Shown: positions 10,693 to 20,994, numbered from the stretch's first letter. The stretch: DNA of 64,000 nucleotides from Rhynchospora pubera (GCA_028095005.1 CM051460.1:65697676-65761675), one strand, 5' to 3'. A program made the numbers and translations. Notes: generated from the letters alone by a model not told the origin.

Positions 10693-13600
10693 ATGTCTAA
10701 TTCCAACGATATTGAGAAGACTTTGAGAGAGAGTCAAGTTTCTTCAGATTTCATTAAGGAACTGACAGTAACATTGACAGAGTTATTTTTGAAAAATCAA
10801 CAAAAACCTCAATCAAGCGCCCTAACTATAGCAGATGGGTCAAATTCGCCAATCACAGTGAAATTTGATGGAAAGAACTATGGTCTATGGTCTGACATGG
10901 TGGAAGTTCATCTCAAGTCCAAGAATAAACTTGGCCATGTGTCGGGTGCCGTGTCTGCACCTCATGGAGATGCACCGGAGTACCAACAGTGGGAGATAGA
11001 TGATAACACAGTAAAAGCTTGGCTTCTGAACTCTCTTGATCCTACATTGTTAGGTAACTTTCTTGGTCTTTCTACTGCACAAGAGGTTTGGAATGCAATT
11101 AAAACTTCTTTTTTTGATGAGGGTGATGGCACCCAAGTCTATGAATTACAACTGAGGGTACGTGGGTGCACACAATCTGGTGGAAATTTACAAGAGTACT
11201 ACAACACTCTCCAACAATTGTTCAGAGAAATTGATACTCGCAGGCCTAACAAACATGTGTGTGCTAAAGATATTGAAATTAGAAACCAGAAAATTCAGGA
11301 AGAAAGGTTATACATTTTTCTTGGTGGGTTGGATCAGCGGTTGGATAGCATACGTGCTGAGATTTTACGAACCAAACCACTGGCAACTATTGAGGAAGCA
11401 TTTGCACGGGTGAGACGGGAAGATGTGAGGCAGTCCATTATGACAAATAGAGCTGAGAATGCAAGTCCGATGGCAATGATAGCAAGAGGTCAAAACATAT
11501 CAGCATGGGATTATGGCCAGAGTATGAACCCTGGTGTGATAACGCAAACTTCAAGTGGTGGGCTAATCCAACATAATAATTCTGGTCAAAACCCAGTATA
11601 TGCAAACTTGCAGTCTGGCCTAGGATCTATACAAAGTTGCGACCCTAGGCAGCAAGGAGCAGCAGCAAACTTTGTAGCAAAGCAACAGTTGAATTCTGGT
11701 CCAAGTAAAGTAACTAAATGTGCCAAGTGTGGCAGTAAGAGGCATACCATAGAGCAATGCTTTCAAGTGATCGGGTATCCAGATTGGTGGGATGAATTTA
11801 AAAAGAAGAAGCAAGCTGAGAAAGGCAAGGCAAAGACAAATCTGGTAATGACTGGTAAGACAGAGAATGAAAATAAAACTGAAGAAGGTAAAAACTTTTA
11901 TTCTTCTAGTTCTTGTGATAAAGACAACACGTGGGTCATAGATTCAGGTGCTACCGACCATATGACATTCTCTATTCATGATGTGATAAACAATACAAAA
12001 TCTCAAAAAACTGAAATTCTAAATGCAAATGGTGTTTCTTATCCTGTTTTGGGAGCAGGTGATGTGCATTTGTCACCATCGCTAAAATTGTCAAACACGC
12101 TTGTGGTTCCTTCTTTATCTACAAGATTAATTTCTGTTGGGCAACTCACTAAAGATTTAAATTGCATGGTGTTAATGTATCCTAACTGTTGTGTTTTTCA
12201 GGACATTTCCACGAAGGAGATCATTGGGTGTGGTATTAAAAAGGGTCAGTTGTATCATCTTGAAGACTTTACTTGTGGGAAGGCAAATTTTGCAAAAGGA
12301 TGTTCTAAATCAGAGACAAAAATTTGGGAATGGCACCGGCGATTAGGACACCCTTCATTTGGTTATTTAAAAAAACTTTTGCCAAGTTTATTTTTGAATA
12401 TTGATATCTCTATGTTACATTGTGAGACATGCATAAAAGCAAAGAGTCATCGTGTTTCCTATAAACCTAGCTCGACTAAATGTTCTTTTCCTTTTGAGCT
12501 TATTCATTCAGATGTTTGGGGACCATCCCCAGTAAACTCTATTGGTGGTTATAAGTGGTTTGTTTTGTTTATTGACGATTGCACAAGAATGACTTGGATT
12601 TATCTTCTAAAGAGAAAAGAGGAAGTTACTGAAGTGTTTAAATCTTTTTTTACAATGGTTCAAAATCAATATGAAAGAAGCATTAAATTTTTTAGAAGTG
12701 ATAATGGCGGAGAGTTTGTCAATAAAGTGCTAAAAGATTTTTTCATTCAAAATGGAATTGTTCATGAAACCTCTTGTGTTGGAACACCACAACAAAATGG
12801 AGTAGCTGAAAGAAAAAATAGGCACATTCTCGAAACTGCTAGAGCGTTACTGCTCGAGTATTCGGTTCCACAAAATTTTTGGGATAGTGCAGTAATGTTG
12901 GCTGTTTATGTAATTAATCGGTTGCCCTCAAAAATCACCAACTTTGATACTCCTCTTAAAACTTTGTCTAAATTTGTGTCCATTCCTTCAATCCTTAGCC
13001 TACCTCCAAAGATATTTGGTTGTGTTGTCTATGTCCATATTCCAAAGAACCAACGATCAAAGCTTGATTCGTGTGCCATACGATGTGTTTCTCTTGGACT
13101 CGGTTTAAATCAGAAGGGATATAAGTGCTATGACCCAATTAAGCAAAAGTGGTATACAACTATGGATGTCACTTTTGTAGAAAATGAGTCATTTTTTTGT
13201 CCGACCCAATATTCGTCTCAGAGGGAGAATATCAAGGAGTCGAAATATTGGAATTCAAATATGACTTTTGGGTATAGTCCGATTTTGTCTCACACTATAG
13301 ACACATGTGACCAGGTGCAAGCAACAAGTTCCACAGAAGAACAGAGTGATGCAACGAGGTCTTCTAAGGAACAAATTAACAATGATTTAAACCTAACTCA
13401 AGAGACGTGTATTGATATTGTTCAACCAGATATTACCTTGCAAGTTTACAACAGAGATAAAAATAGAAAAGTATTTGGAGATGCAAATAACGTAAATCAA
13501 GGAGAGGAGCAACGTGGCTCAGAGTGGTGGGCTGAGACAAATGAAGAAACTGAGGAAATGATACAATTAGACCCAATACCACAAGACCCGGGATCTCCTG

Positions 13601-15330
13601 AGGAAAGTCCTAAAGTAAGTTCTCATTACTCTGTTTATAAATTACCACCGAGAAAAAATAGAGGTGTGCCAGCCAAGAAATATGTTCCAGAAGATGGAAC
13701 AAGTTGTGAATACCCAATAGCAAATTATGTGTCTACAGACCACTTACCAAAAGCATTGAAGCACTTTAACAACAAGTTATTGTCAATAGCTATACCTAAA
13801 ACCGTTGAAGAAGCACAAAAAGATCCAAAATGGGTAAAAGCTATGGAGGTAGAAATGGATGCCTTAAATAAGAATGGTACTTGGACACTAACTGAATTAC
13901 CTCAAGGTAAAAGACCTGTAGGATGTAGATGGATATATTCTGTTAAATTTGATGCAGATGGAAATATTGATAGGTACAAGGCGAGACTTGTTGCAAAAGG
14001 ATATACTCAGACTTACGGTATAGATTTTCAGGAAACTTTTTCTCCTGTGGCTAAACTAAATACAATTCGAGTGTTATTGTCTCTTGCAGCAAACTTAGAT
14101 TGGCCTTTGCATCAATTTGACGTGAAGAATGCTTTTTTGCATGGTGATCTAGAAGAAGAAATCTATATGGAGGTTCCTCCGGGATATGAGAATTTGGGAA
14201 CAGGATCATTGGTGTGCAAATTAAGAAAGGCACTTTACGGGCTTAAGCAATCTCCACGCGCATGGTTTGGTCGTTTCTCTCAGGCGATGAAGAAATATGG
14301 GTTTAAGCAAGGCGACTCGGATCACACACTTTTTCTAAAAAGAAAAAATGAAAAAATAACTGTTTTAATCATTTATGTTGATGATATGATTATTACAGGA
14401 GATGATATTGGAGAGATTACAAAATTGGAGAAATGCTTGGCACGAGAATTCGAGATGAAGAATTTAGGAGGACTGAAGTATTTTTTGGGAATTGAAGTTG
14501 CTCGATCGAAAAAAGGTATCATTTTATCTCAAAAGAAGTATGTTCTAGACCTACTAGCAGAAGTGGGATTACTTGATTGTAAGCCAGTGGACACACCCAT
14601 TGCTCAAAATGTTAAATTAGGAGAATTCACAGATCAAGTTCCTACCAACAAGAGTAGATACCAAAGACTGGTGGGAAAGCTCATTTACTTGTCACACACA
14701 AGACCTGATATTGCATATGCTGTAAGTCTAGTGAGTCAATTTATGCATAATCCGAGTAAGGAGCACATGGAGGCAGTAATTCGTATTTTGAAATACTTGA
14801 AAGGGGCACCAAGTAGAGGGTTGTTCTTTAAAAGACATGGACACTTGGATATATCCTGTTTTACAGATGCAGATTGGGCTGGTAGCATAACTGATAGAAG
14901 ATCAACCTCGGGATATTTCACCTTTGTTGGAGGAAATCTTGTTACTTGGAGAAGTAAAAAACAGGATGTTGTGGCCTTGTCTAGTGCAGAAGCAGAATTT
15001 AGAGGAATTAGAAAAGGCTTGTGTGAATTGCTTTGGTTAAAAAAATTGATGGATGAATTAGGATTTGCAACAACTAAACCAATGGATCTACTCTGTGATA
15101 ACAAGGTAGCTATTGATATTTCACATAATCCGGTCCAACATGATCGAACAAAACATGTGGAGATAGATCGACATTTCATAAAGGAGAAAATTGAGTCAGG
15201 AGTGATTCGAATTCCACATGTACGATCTGAGGAACAATTAGCTGATATCCTCACGAAGGCTGTATCGAGCAAGGACTTCATTGCCATAATTGACAAGTTA
15301 GGCATGACAAACTTGTACTTGCCAACTTGA
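10693..15330 (+). CDS. Copia gag-pol polyprotein, 1,545 aa
   Basis: The first ATG after the primer-binding site starts MSNSNDIEK; the same frame is open further upstream but crosses the tRNA-primer site. Domains in Copia order: Gag (FDGKNYGLW, residues about 55-300); CCHC zinc knuckle starting CAKCGSKRHTIEQC near 343; aspartic protease WVIDSGATDH near 417; integrase with HHCC (GHPSF, HCETC) and the DDE core (HSDVWGP, RSDNGGEF, TPQQNGVAERKNR); reverse transcriptase (RWIYSVK, YKARLVAKGYTQ, catalytic YVDDM near 1228); RNase H (DADWAGS near 1392, SSAEAEF, CDNKVAI). Integrase lies before reverse transcriptase, which separates Copia from Gypsy. No stop or frameshift breaks it. It would make virus-like particles, copy the element RNA to DNA and integrate it. 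Confidence 0.97.
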   Translation: MSNSNDIEKTLRESQVSSDFIKELTVTLTELFLKNQQKPQSSALTIADGSNSPITVKFDGKNYGLWSDMVEVHLKSKNKLGHVSGAVSAPHGDAPEYQQWEIDDNTVKAWLLNSLDPTLLGNFLGLSTAQEVWNAIKTSFFDEGDGTQVYELQLRVRGCTQSGGNLQEYYNTLQQLFREIDTRRPNKHVCAKDIEIRNQKIQEERLYIFLGGLDQRLDSIRAEILRTKPLATIEEAFARVRREDVRQSIMTNRAENASPMAMIARGQNISAWDYGQSMNPGVITQTSSGGLIQHNNSGQNPVYANLQSGLGSIQSCDPRQQGAAANFVAKQQLNSGPSKVTKCAKCGSKRHTIEQCFQVIGYPDWWDEFKKKKQAEKGKAKTNLVMTGKTENENKTEEGKNFYSSSSCDKDNTWVIDSGATDHMTFSIHDVINNTKSQKTEILNANGVSYPVLGAGDVHLSPSLKLSNTLVVPSLSTRLISVGQLTKDLNCMVLMYPNCCVFQDISTKEIIGCGIKKGQLYHLEDFTCGKANFAKGCSKSETKIWEWHRRLGHPSFGYLKKLLPSLFLNIDISMLHCETCIKAKSHRVSYKPSSTKCSFPFELIHSDVWGPSPVNSIGGYKWFVLFIDDCTRMTWIYLLKRKEEVTEVFKSFFTMVQNQYERSIKFFRSDNGGEFVNKVLKDFFIQNGIVHETSCVGTPQQNGVAERKNRHILETARALLLEYSVPQNFWDSAVMLAVYVINRLPSKITNFDTPLKTLSKFVSIPSILSLPPKIFGCVVYVHIPKNQRSKLDSCAIRCVSLGLGLNQKGYKCYDPIKQKWYTTMDVTFVENESFFCPTQYSSQRENIKESKYWNSNMTFGYSPILSHTIDTCDQVQATSSTEEQSDATRSSKEQINNDLNLTQETCIDIVQPDITLQVYNRDKNRKVFGDANNVNQGEEQRGSEWWAETNEETEEMIQLDPIPQDPGSPEESPKVSSHYSVYKLPPRKNRGVPAKKYVPEDGTSCEYPIANYVSTDHLPKALKHFNNKLLSIAIPKTVEEAQKDPKWVKAMEVEMDALNKNGTWTLTELPQGKRPVGCRWIYSVKFDADGNIDRYKARLVAKGYTQTYGIDFQETFSPVAKLNTIRVLLSLAANLDWPLHQFDVKNAFLHGDLEEEIYMEVPPGYENLGTGSLVCKLRKALYGLKQSPRAWFGRFSQAMKKYGFKQGDSDHTLFLKRKNEKITVLIIYVDDMIITGDDIGEITKLEKCLAREFEMKNLGGLKYFLGIEVARSKKGIILSQKKYVLDLLAEVGLLDCKPVDTPIAQNVKLGEFTDQVPTNKSRYQRLVGKLIYLSHTRPDIAYAVSLVSQFMHNPSKEHMEAVIRILKYLKGAPSRGLFFKRHGHLDISCFTDADWAGSITDRRSTSGYFTFVGGNLVTWRSKKQDVVALSSAEAEFRGIRKGLCELLWLKKLMDELGFATTKPMDLLCDNKVAIDISHNPVQHDRTKHVEIDRHFIKEKIESGVIRIPHVRSEEQLADILTKAVSSKDFIAIIDKLGMTNLYLPT

Positions 15331-15337
15331 GAGGGAG

Positions 15338-15681
15338 TATTGGAATATATGGCAATATAATCAGACGCTACAGGGGTTCTCTAGAGTATCAGATCATATC
15401 TTTAAAGATAGGAAGCGTATTTGTGCTGGTTGTGTACTTTAGTTTTTTACTTTATTTACGATTGCAAAATAAGGTATGAAATAAAGTAGGAAATAGAAAG
15501 ATTGCTATCTCTGGATTCATTGCTTGTATGATATATTCTCTTCTTCCTAGTGTAAGAGAGGTTGAGCCAGATAATAGGCGTGAAACACTTTGTAACAATT
15601 TTCAATTGATGAAATAATATTGGGTGGGAAGGGAGTTTACAGGGAGTCTTGTGTTCTTGTTTTATTCCTTTTTTTTATACA
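15338..15681 (+). repeat. 3' LTR of the Copia element
   Basis: 344 bp, starting TATTGGAATATATGG after the purine tract and ending TATACA, followed by the GATGT duplication. No difference from the 5' LTR was seen. Confidence 0.95.
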
Positions 15682-15798
15682 GATGTAAGAAACAACTTTT
15701 ATTTCATCAAATCATAGTGATACCATCATGCAGTTTGCTCTCTACCCATTCATGCATGCCCGCACACGTACAAAGAAAATAAATAAAAAGAAAGAAAA

Positions 15799-15945
15799 TC
15801 AAGCACAGCGACAAACAAATTCTTGAGGACCATTGCCGAGATGGATTACGTCGTCCCCTGCAGCCTTCGCCGGAACAAGGTCACATTTCACTTTGCATGA
15901 ACCAAGAGGATTGTTGCTGTTGACGTCCATAACCGATGCTTCGCC
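15799..15945 (-). pseudogene. 3' part of a disrupted small secreted cysteine-peptide gene
   Basis: On the minus strand this piece encodes the C-terminal half of a small peptide: PLGSCKVKC, then HLGNGPQEFVCRCA and a stop at 15799-15801. It matches the intact paralogue at 23526-23786 closely, including four cysteines in CX3C and CXC pairs. The first half of the gene is at 20141-20250, on the far side of an LTR retrotransposon. The two halves meet in one reading frame once the insertion and one copy of its 5-bp duplication are discounted. The function is unknown. Confidence 0.85.
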
Positions 15946-16368
15946 TGATCGGGAGACTTAGAGAAAACAGCAAGTTTAACAATATGATCTAGAAGAGGAG
16001 TAAGAACTCGACCCAACAGTGGATAAAAGAGGAGATAAACTCAACTCACAAGCAAAATTCGTAATAATTCAATAATCTCTTATTACATTCTGATTTTCAG
16101 CTTAAATAGCAATCTAACACAATTAAAAGCTACTACCCATTAATATATTATCTCAACCATTTTTTCTAATCCCAAAACACACTTAATTACCTCCTAGAAG
16201 ACCACAAAAGACAACACAAAATATAACAACAGATTATTAACTCATTTTGACTCATTAAGACTGAAGATAACTCTCAACTAACTAATTAATTATTGTTGAC
16301 AGTTCTTGAATTGATGACTCAGTTCTTTTGCTGATTTTGCATCTGACATGGCATCTTGATCGGTGTCA
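15946..16368 (-). repeat. 3' LTR of the gag-only element
   Basis: It starts TGATCGGGAGAC and ends GGTGTCA on the plus strand. Compared with the other LTR it lacks 11 bases between TGA and TCGGG; otherwise no mismatch was found. Confidence 0.93.
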
Positions 16369-18191
16369 TACGCTTCTGCTGCGCTGAAACTCGTCCTCGA
16401 GTTTAGTTCTCCTTCTTATTCTTCTTCTTCTTGTGATATTTGTAAACATCTTCAAAATTGACAAGTTTTATGGCACACGAAGAGGTCTCGGTTGACATAT
16501 TGATGGATATATGCCGTCAAAATTTAAACCATAGGTTCAAACCATAACAATTAAAACTCAAACTGGGCTCACCACATTACCGCTGCGATTTTCTCAAAAT
16601 TCTTCTCCATGTTACAAGAACATTTGCCACTCACATGCATGTTACTGATGAAATAGAGCAAGTTAAGGAGAACCATGTTCGTCAAAAATATCCACCTTTG
16701 AGGCTAGAAATTGGCTTAAGAAAAATGTCATCTTTCTTGATTGAATTCACAATGAATTCTCTACCAAAGTTTCAGACAAAACCTTCTCAAAAATGTTATC
16801 AGCAACATAAATTCTTGATGAGAAAAGTGAGAATTCAAAGCTTGAGCATTGTTGATGTTGAGCTCAAAGCTTGGTCGGACTTTTTTGGTCAAATTATCAG
16901 CTTGTAATTGTCATGACACTCCAAAATGATCAGCAATGAAGTTGTAACTCGCAAGCTTTAGCTGATCAAAACAGTCGAGGTTGTGATAGCTTCTGTTGTG
17001 TTGAAAGCACCTTGAATTCAGCCAAAAGAATGTCAATTATTGAGGGGCTGAATTTGTCGATCTTGTTCAGTCCAATGCATGCTTTAAACACCAAGATTGA
17101 GAGTGTAATATTGCAGCAAATTGGCATCAAGTTATCATAGTATGAACACCTCAAATTTTTCTTGAACCAATCTATCCAATTCTGTTGTGTTCACCAATGT
17201 GTTGTTGCCAATAATCTGAAAAGATATAAAATCTAAAAGAGTTGTCAGGTTAGTTTTCAATTGGGCACGAGGGTTTTGACTTGGGATTCCTCCATGTGGT
17301 TTTTGTTGATGGTTCGATTTTCACAATTGCTTGTGCATTTGCCATAAAATTTTTTGTAGCATCTTTCAGATTCAAGTGCTTAGCATTTCTGTTGGATATG
17401 TCAAGATCAAACAGAAAATGCATTGAGTTTAATCACTTCCCAAACTGCAAGCAATTGTTGTAGAACCTCCCAAACAATAAGATTTCCAATAAACATGCTT
17501 GTTTTGTGTCAAGAGTCAGTCTGAAGCATATTATAACTTCATTTGCATTGTAAACTTGAGAACACCAATCCATCTGTGACAGCCACTTTGAATGCACCAA
17601 CAGAACAAGAAAATGGCGCTAAGTACCACAACAAAATCATTGCCAACTTCACAATTTTAGAAATTTTGAATTCTCTAAATAAGAGATTCATTCAAGCCCG
17701 AAATTGAGCAACACAAGCTTGCTGTCATGACTTCCTCAATAGTCAATAAGATATAACCACAATATTCACAAAACACATTACCAGCTTCTCAAATTCTTTT
17801 TTAACTGAAAATTTTCATTGAACACCGTTGGTTTATTTGAATCAATTTTCAGCCAATATTGCAACAAGAATTTCTCCTTTCAGATTGAGATTACAAAATT
17901 TCAACCACGGTTTCCAACATCTCTCATTCAAACTTTCAGAAATCAACTTGAGTACATACCACATTCTCAATCAGTTCAAAATCTGTCGGTTTGAGCTTTA
18001 AAACACCATGATCAAAAACTTTTTCTTGCTTTCCATAACACACAGGTTTTGGTTCTTCTTAAAAGGTCTATCATACACTCCAGAGGATAAAACTTCAGAA
18101 ACTTCAGTGCTCAACAATCAACTTCATAGTTTTTCTTTTACATTGCAGCAAGTTCTCTTTGTCAGTTATTGCTGCAAGGACTCAATCTTTC
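16369..18191 (-). other. Non-coding interior of the gag-only element
   Basis: About 1.8 kb lies between the gag stop and the 3' LTR, where an autonomous element would carry pol. No frame resembling protease, reverse transcriptase, RNase H or integrase was found. Near the 3' LTR the minus strand reads AACTCGAGGACGAGTTT, a motif often found just before the polypurine tract of plant Gypsy elements. Confidence 0.7.
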
Positions 18192-19679
18192 TCATGTATA
18201 CCATGTCATGTCCAAATTGCATTTATGGTAATGAATAAAAACACTAAGCTGGAACCATTTTGACAAGTTCATTGCCATGCACCTTAGCACATGTGAAACC
18301 AGAATCGAGTGGTGTAACCCACAAACGGGTAATCTTATACATGGTTCTACCATGTGATCAAAAACAACACAAAATCGAGTATTGTAACTGCTCAAAAATG
18401 TAAAATACCTTGCATTTGTTGACATAGGACTCAATTGCAAGAATGGATCGCTAAATTCTGAACTCATGATCTTGCGAGTTAAATACAAAGTTTCCAGCTC
18501 AATCAATGCACTCATTGTTACCAAAAAATTGATCTCCAAGTTTATACTCTTTGCAAAGACTATAGGAAAGGTTGGAGGCAGCGATAGATCATCAACAAGT
18601 TCTTCATCAAAGATTATGGGTCTGTCAAAAGACATCACATTTCTCTCCGGTTCACCCGTCACATTAAAGACATCATCCTCATTATCGGGATACTCATCAA
18701 AGATTGGTGGAGAATCAAATGACACATCACTTTCAGAAATTTCAAAGACATTATCATTTCTCAAGTTAATATTTCCTTCATCAAAAACAGAAATCATTTT
18801 CTTTTCTGGACAGCTTATCAAGTTATGCCCAATGCAACGACATTTGAAACATATTATGTTTTTTGTTTGGGGCTGTTCCAATTTATATTTCTCAGGTTTT
18901 AGGGACTGTTTTCGAAGCCTTCTAACTAGCTTAACCACTGGTTTATTATTGCTATTCATTTTGGTCCTTTTATCAAATCTCAATTTTCGACAAGAGGGCT
19001 TTTTGTTGCTGGTGGTTTGTTTCTTTTTAAATGGTTCCTTAACCCTCATATCAGATTTCAAAGAAGAAAGAGAAGAATATGATGTAAGAGAATTTTTTTG
19101 AAGAAACGTCTCACAAATTTTTCTTTTACAACCTGTGGCCCATTGGGAAGAAATGCTCCTTTTGGTGTGGAGTTGATGTCGAGCCGCTCCAGCACAAGAC
19201 ACAAAAGTTGGTTTGTTGTCGTGGAAGGGGTTACTCTCTTCTTCTATACCACTAGAATTCGAGTCAGTTGAAACACGATTCAATGTATCGTATTTTGTTC
19301 CAGAGTCCTGCACATGAATAAAATGGTTGTTTCTCTGCTGGAGGTGAGGTGGAAGAGAAACATTGTCGCTGGAGCTGAATTGTTGTCGGTGGTGAGAAGA
19401 AAAGTCGATGTAGCTCGATGAATCGTGCCTCGGTCGGCGATCTCGATTCACACGAGTGTTACTTGTGGAAGAACCGTGCCTCGGTCGGCGATCTCGATTC
19501 TCACAAGTTGTGCTTCTCGAAAGGCCATGCCTCATTCGGCGGTCTTGGCTTCGATTAGCCTCCAATTGCGCAACACGCTCATGGAGTTGTTGTACAAGCT
19601 GTCTCAGCTCTCGCACCTTCGTAATGCATTGATCTTCGCCTCCATGGTGGATGTTGTGCTGTCTACAACGATCAGCCAT
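18192..19679 (-). CDS. Gag-like protein of the gag-only element, 495 aa
   Basis: The chosen ATG gives MADRCRQHNIHHGGEDQC; the frame is open upstream but runs across the primer-binding site into the LTR. A leucine-rich coiled-coil segment (ELRQLVQQLHERVAQLEA, residues about 25-42) is followed by an Arg/Ser-rich region, a basic stretch and a CCHC zinc knuckle (CFKCRCIGHNLISC). Acidic FDSPPIFDEYPD-type motifs follow, as seen after Gag in plant Gypsy elements. The classical Gag capsid domain between coiled coil and knuckle is not evident. It probably packages the element RNA. There is no stop codon before the natural end. Confidence 0.8.
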   Translation of the reverse strand: MADRCRQHNIHHGGEDQCITKVRELRQLVQQLHERVAQLEANRSQDRRMRHGLSRSTTCENRDRRPRHGSSTSNTRVNRDRRPRHDSSSYIDFSSHHRQQFSSSDNVSLPPHLQQRNNHFIHVQDSGTKYDTLNRVSTDSNSSGIEEESNPFHDNKPTFVSCAGAARHQLHTKRSISSQWATGCKRKICETFLQKNSLTSYSSLSSLKSDMRVKEPFKKKQTTSNKKPSCRKLRFDKRTKMNSNNKPVVKLVRRLRKQSLKPEKYKLEQPQTKNIICFKCRCIGHNLISCPEKKMISVFDEGNINLRNDNVFEISESDVSFDSPPIFDEYPDNEDDVFNVTGEPERNVMSFDRPIIFDEELVDDLSLPPTFPIVFAKSINLEINFLVTMSALIELETLYLTRKIMSSEFSDPFLQLSPMSTNARYFTFLSSYNTRFCVVFDHMVEPCIRLPVCGLHHSILVSHVLRCMAMNLSKWFQLSVFIHYHKCNLDMTWYT

Positions 19680-19706
19680 CAAACCTGAAGAAGCTCTGAT
19701 ACCAAA

Positions 19707-20140
19707 TGACGCCGTTCGGATCGGGAGACTTAGAGAAAACAGCAAGTTTAACAATATGATCTAGAAGAGGAGTAAGAACTCGACCCAACAGTGGATAAAA
19801 GAGGAGATAAACTCAACTCACAAGCAAAATTCGTAATAATTCAATAATCTCTTATTACATTCTGATTTTCAGCTTAAATAGCAATCTAACACAATTAAAA
19901 GCTACTACCCATTAATATATTATCTCAACCATTTTTTCTAATCCCAAAACACACTTAATTACCTCCTAGAAGACCACAAAAGACAACACAAAATATAACA
20001 ACAGATTATTAACTCATTTTGACTCATTAAGACTGAAGATAACTCTCAACTAACTAATTAATTATTGTTGACAGTTCTTGAATTGATGACTCAGTTCTTT
20101 TGCTGATTTTGCATCTGACATGGCATCTTGATCGGTGTCA
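19707..20140 (-). repeat. 5' LTR of the gag-only element
   Basis: Full-length LTR of 434 bp with TGACGCC and GGTGTCA at its ends on the plus strand, giving canonical TG/CA termini. It lies two bases from the primer-binding site. Confidence 0.93.
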
Positions 20141-20250
20141 TCGCCCGTCAGCTCCGGCTCTTTGGTAGGAGGCTTGGCATCGGCTCTTGCCGGAGAGAGC
20201 CATGCGAAAGAAACTAGGAGAAGGATAACAATGACCGCGTTCTTTGCCAT
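20141..20250 (-). pseudogene. 5' part of the disrupted small secreted cysteine-peptide gene
   Basis: The frame starts MAKNAVIVILLLVSFAWL and continues to ELTG before the retrotransposon begins at about codon 37. The first 24 residues form a typical signal peptide: short basic N-region, hydrophobic core, and cleavage likely after the ARA motif. The start codon and upstream region match the paralogue at 23.5 kb. Translation now runs into the LTR and stops after about 62 residues, before any cysteine of the CX3C/CXC set, so the product would lack its conserved half. Confidence 0.85.
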
Positions 20251-20420
20251 TTCTAAGAAGAATATACTATACTAAGTAAATTCTTTTTGACAATAGGAAG
20301 GAGTAATTGACTGTTCTGATAAAATATAGTACGTGGGTATTATATAGTGTGATGTGTAATTAATAGGTTTCTTTTCTTTTGTGTCAAAACTTGTGGAGAT
20401 GGTATATATATATTTATGAC
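20251..20420 (-). promoter_or_regulatory. Conserved upstream region of the disrupted peptide gene
   Basis: About 70-100 bases upstream of the ATG is a block containing AAAATATAGTACGTGGGT (20321-20338, plus strand). The same block occurs upstream of the intact paralogue at about 23871-23888. On the gene strand it reads as a CACGTAC element followed by a TATA-like TATATTTT. The match shows that the promoter was duplicated with the gene; its activity is inferred. Confidence 0.5.
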
Positions 20421-20994
20421 ATGCGTTTTGCTTGTTGGAGTAATTTTTGTTACTTACGAGTATTTAATTTAAATCAAGATGTGTTTAATCAGCGACAAGT
20501 TTTCTTAGTGTGCCCATTTTATTTTCATTTTTTTTTTTTTTGGAGTATCAGGATGTCCTTTGTTATTCGGCGAGTTCCGTGGTCTTAATTAATTAGGAGA
20601 ACTATTTTGGGGACTTTTACAATACGTACAATCTTTTTTATATAAAAAAGAAACAATTAGAAAAATATTCTTTTAAAATAATTTAAAGTTCTAAAATTTT
20701 TAATACTTTTACAGTTGTTACTTAATGACAAAAAAAAATATCTTGCTTTGCAGTTTGCACAAACTTTTTTTTTTTTTTTTTTTTGTAACGCCTGACCACT
20801 TCAATAGTTCAACAGGAGTTTAGCTAAAAAACTTTGAAGGATTCTATATGGAATGCACATTTGATTTTATTTAATTTAATAATAAGCATCGCGCATTAAT
20901 TAATGGAGGACTTTATTTCAGTTGACAAATGTTACGGACCTTTGTTAACCGTCGTTAGAATAATAAATCATACGAGTTAGCATTTCTCATTCCT

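Larger units (their letters stand above)
10280..15681 (+). mobile_element. Complete Ty1/copia LTR retrotransposon
   Basis: A 5,402-bp element has two 344-bp LTRs that read identically base for base. It is flanked by the 5-bp duplication GATGT (10275-10279 and 15682-15686). The primer-binding site TGGTATCAGAGC, complementary to initiator tRNA-Met, starts directly after the 5' LTR at 10624. A purine tract (GAGAGGGAG) precedes the 3' LTR. One long open frame codes for the whole polyprotein. The LTRs begin with TA rather than TG and end in CA. Identical LTRs mean the insertion is recent, and the element may still be able to transpose. Confidence 0.97.
15946..20140 (-). mobile_element. Non-autonomous gag-only LTR retrotransposon (TR-GAG/LARD type)
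   Basis: A 4,195-bp element on the minus strand is flanked by the 5-bp duplication TCGCC (15941-15945 and 20141-20145). Its LTRs are 434 bp (5', at 19707-20140) and 423 bp (3', at 15946-16368). They are identical apart from an 11-bp gap next to the outer end of the 3' LTR. The primer-binding site for initiator tRNA-Met (TGGTATCAGAGC on the minus strand) is at 19693-19704. A Gag-like protein is encoded, but no protease, reverse transcriptase or integrase is seen, so mobility must depend on proteins from a related, probably Gypsy-type, element. It sits inside a small peptide gene. Confidence 0.93.

Noticed and set aside
14736..15305. Open frame of 189 codons on the minus strand inside the Copia RNase H region
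   Set aside because: It is antisense to a conserved polyprotein and shows no domain of its own.
18466..19101. Open frame of 211 codons on the plus strand
   Set aside because: It is the antisense shadow of the gag-like gene, which has a zinc knuckle, a start codon after the primer site and the right orientation relative to the LTRs.
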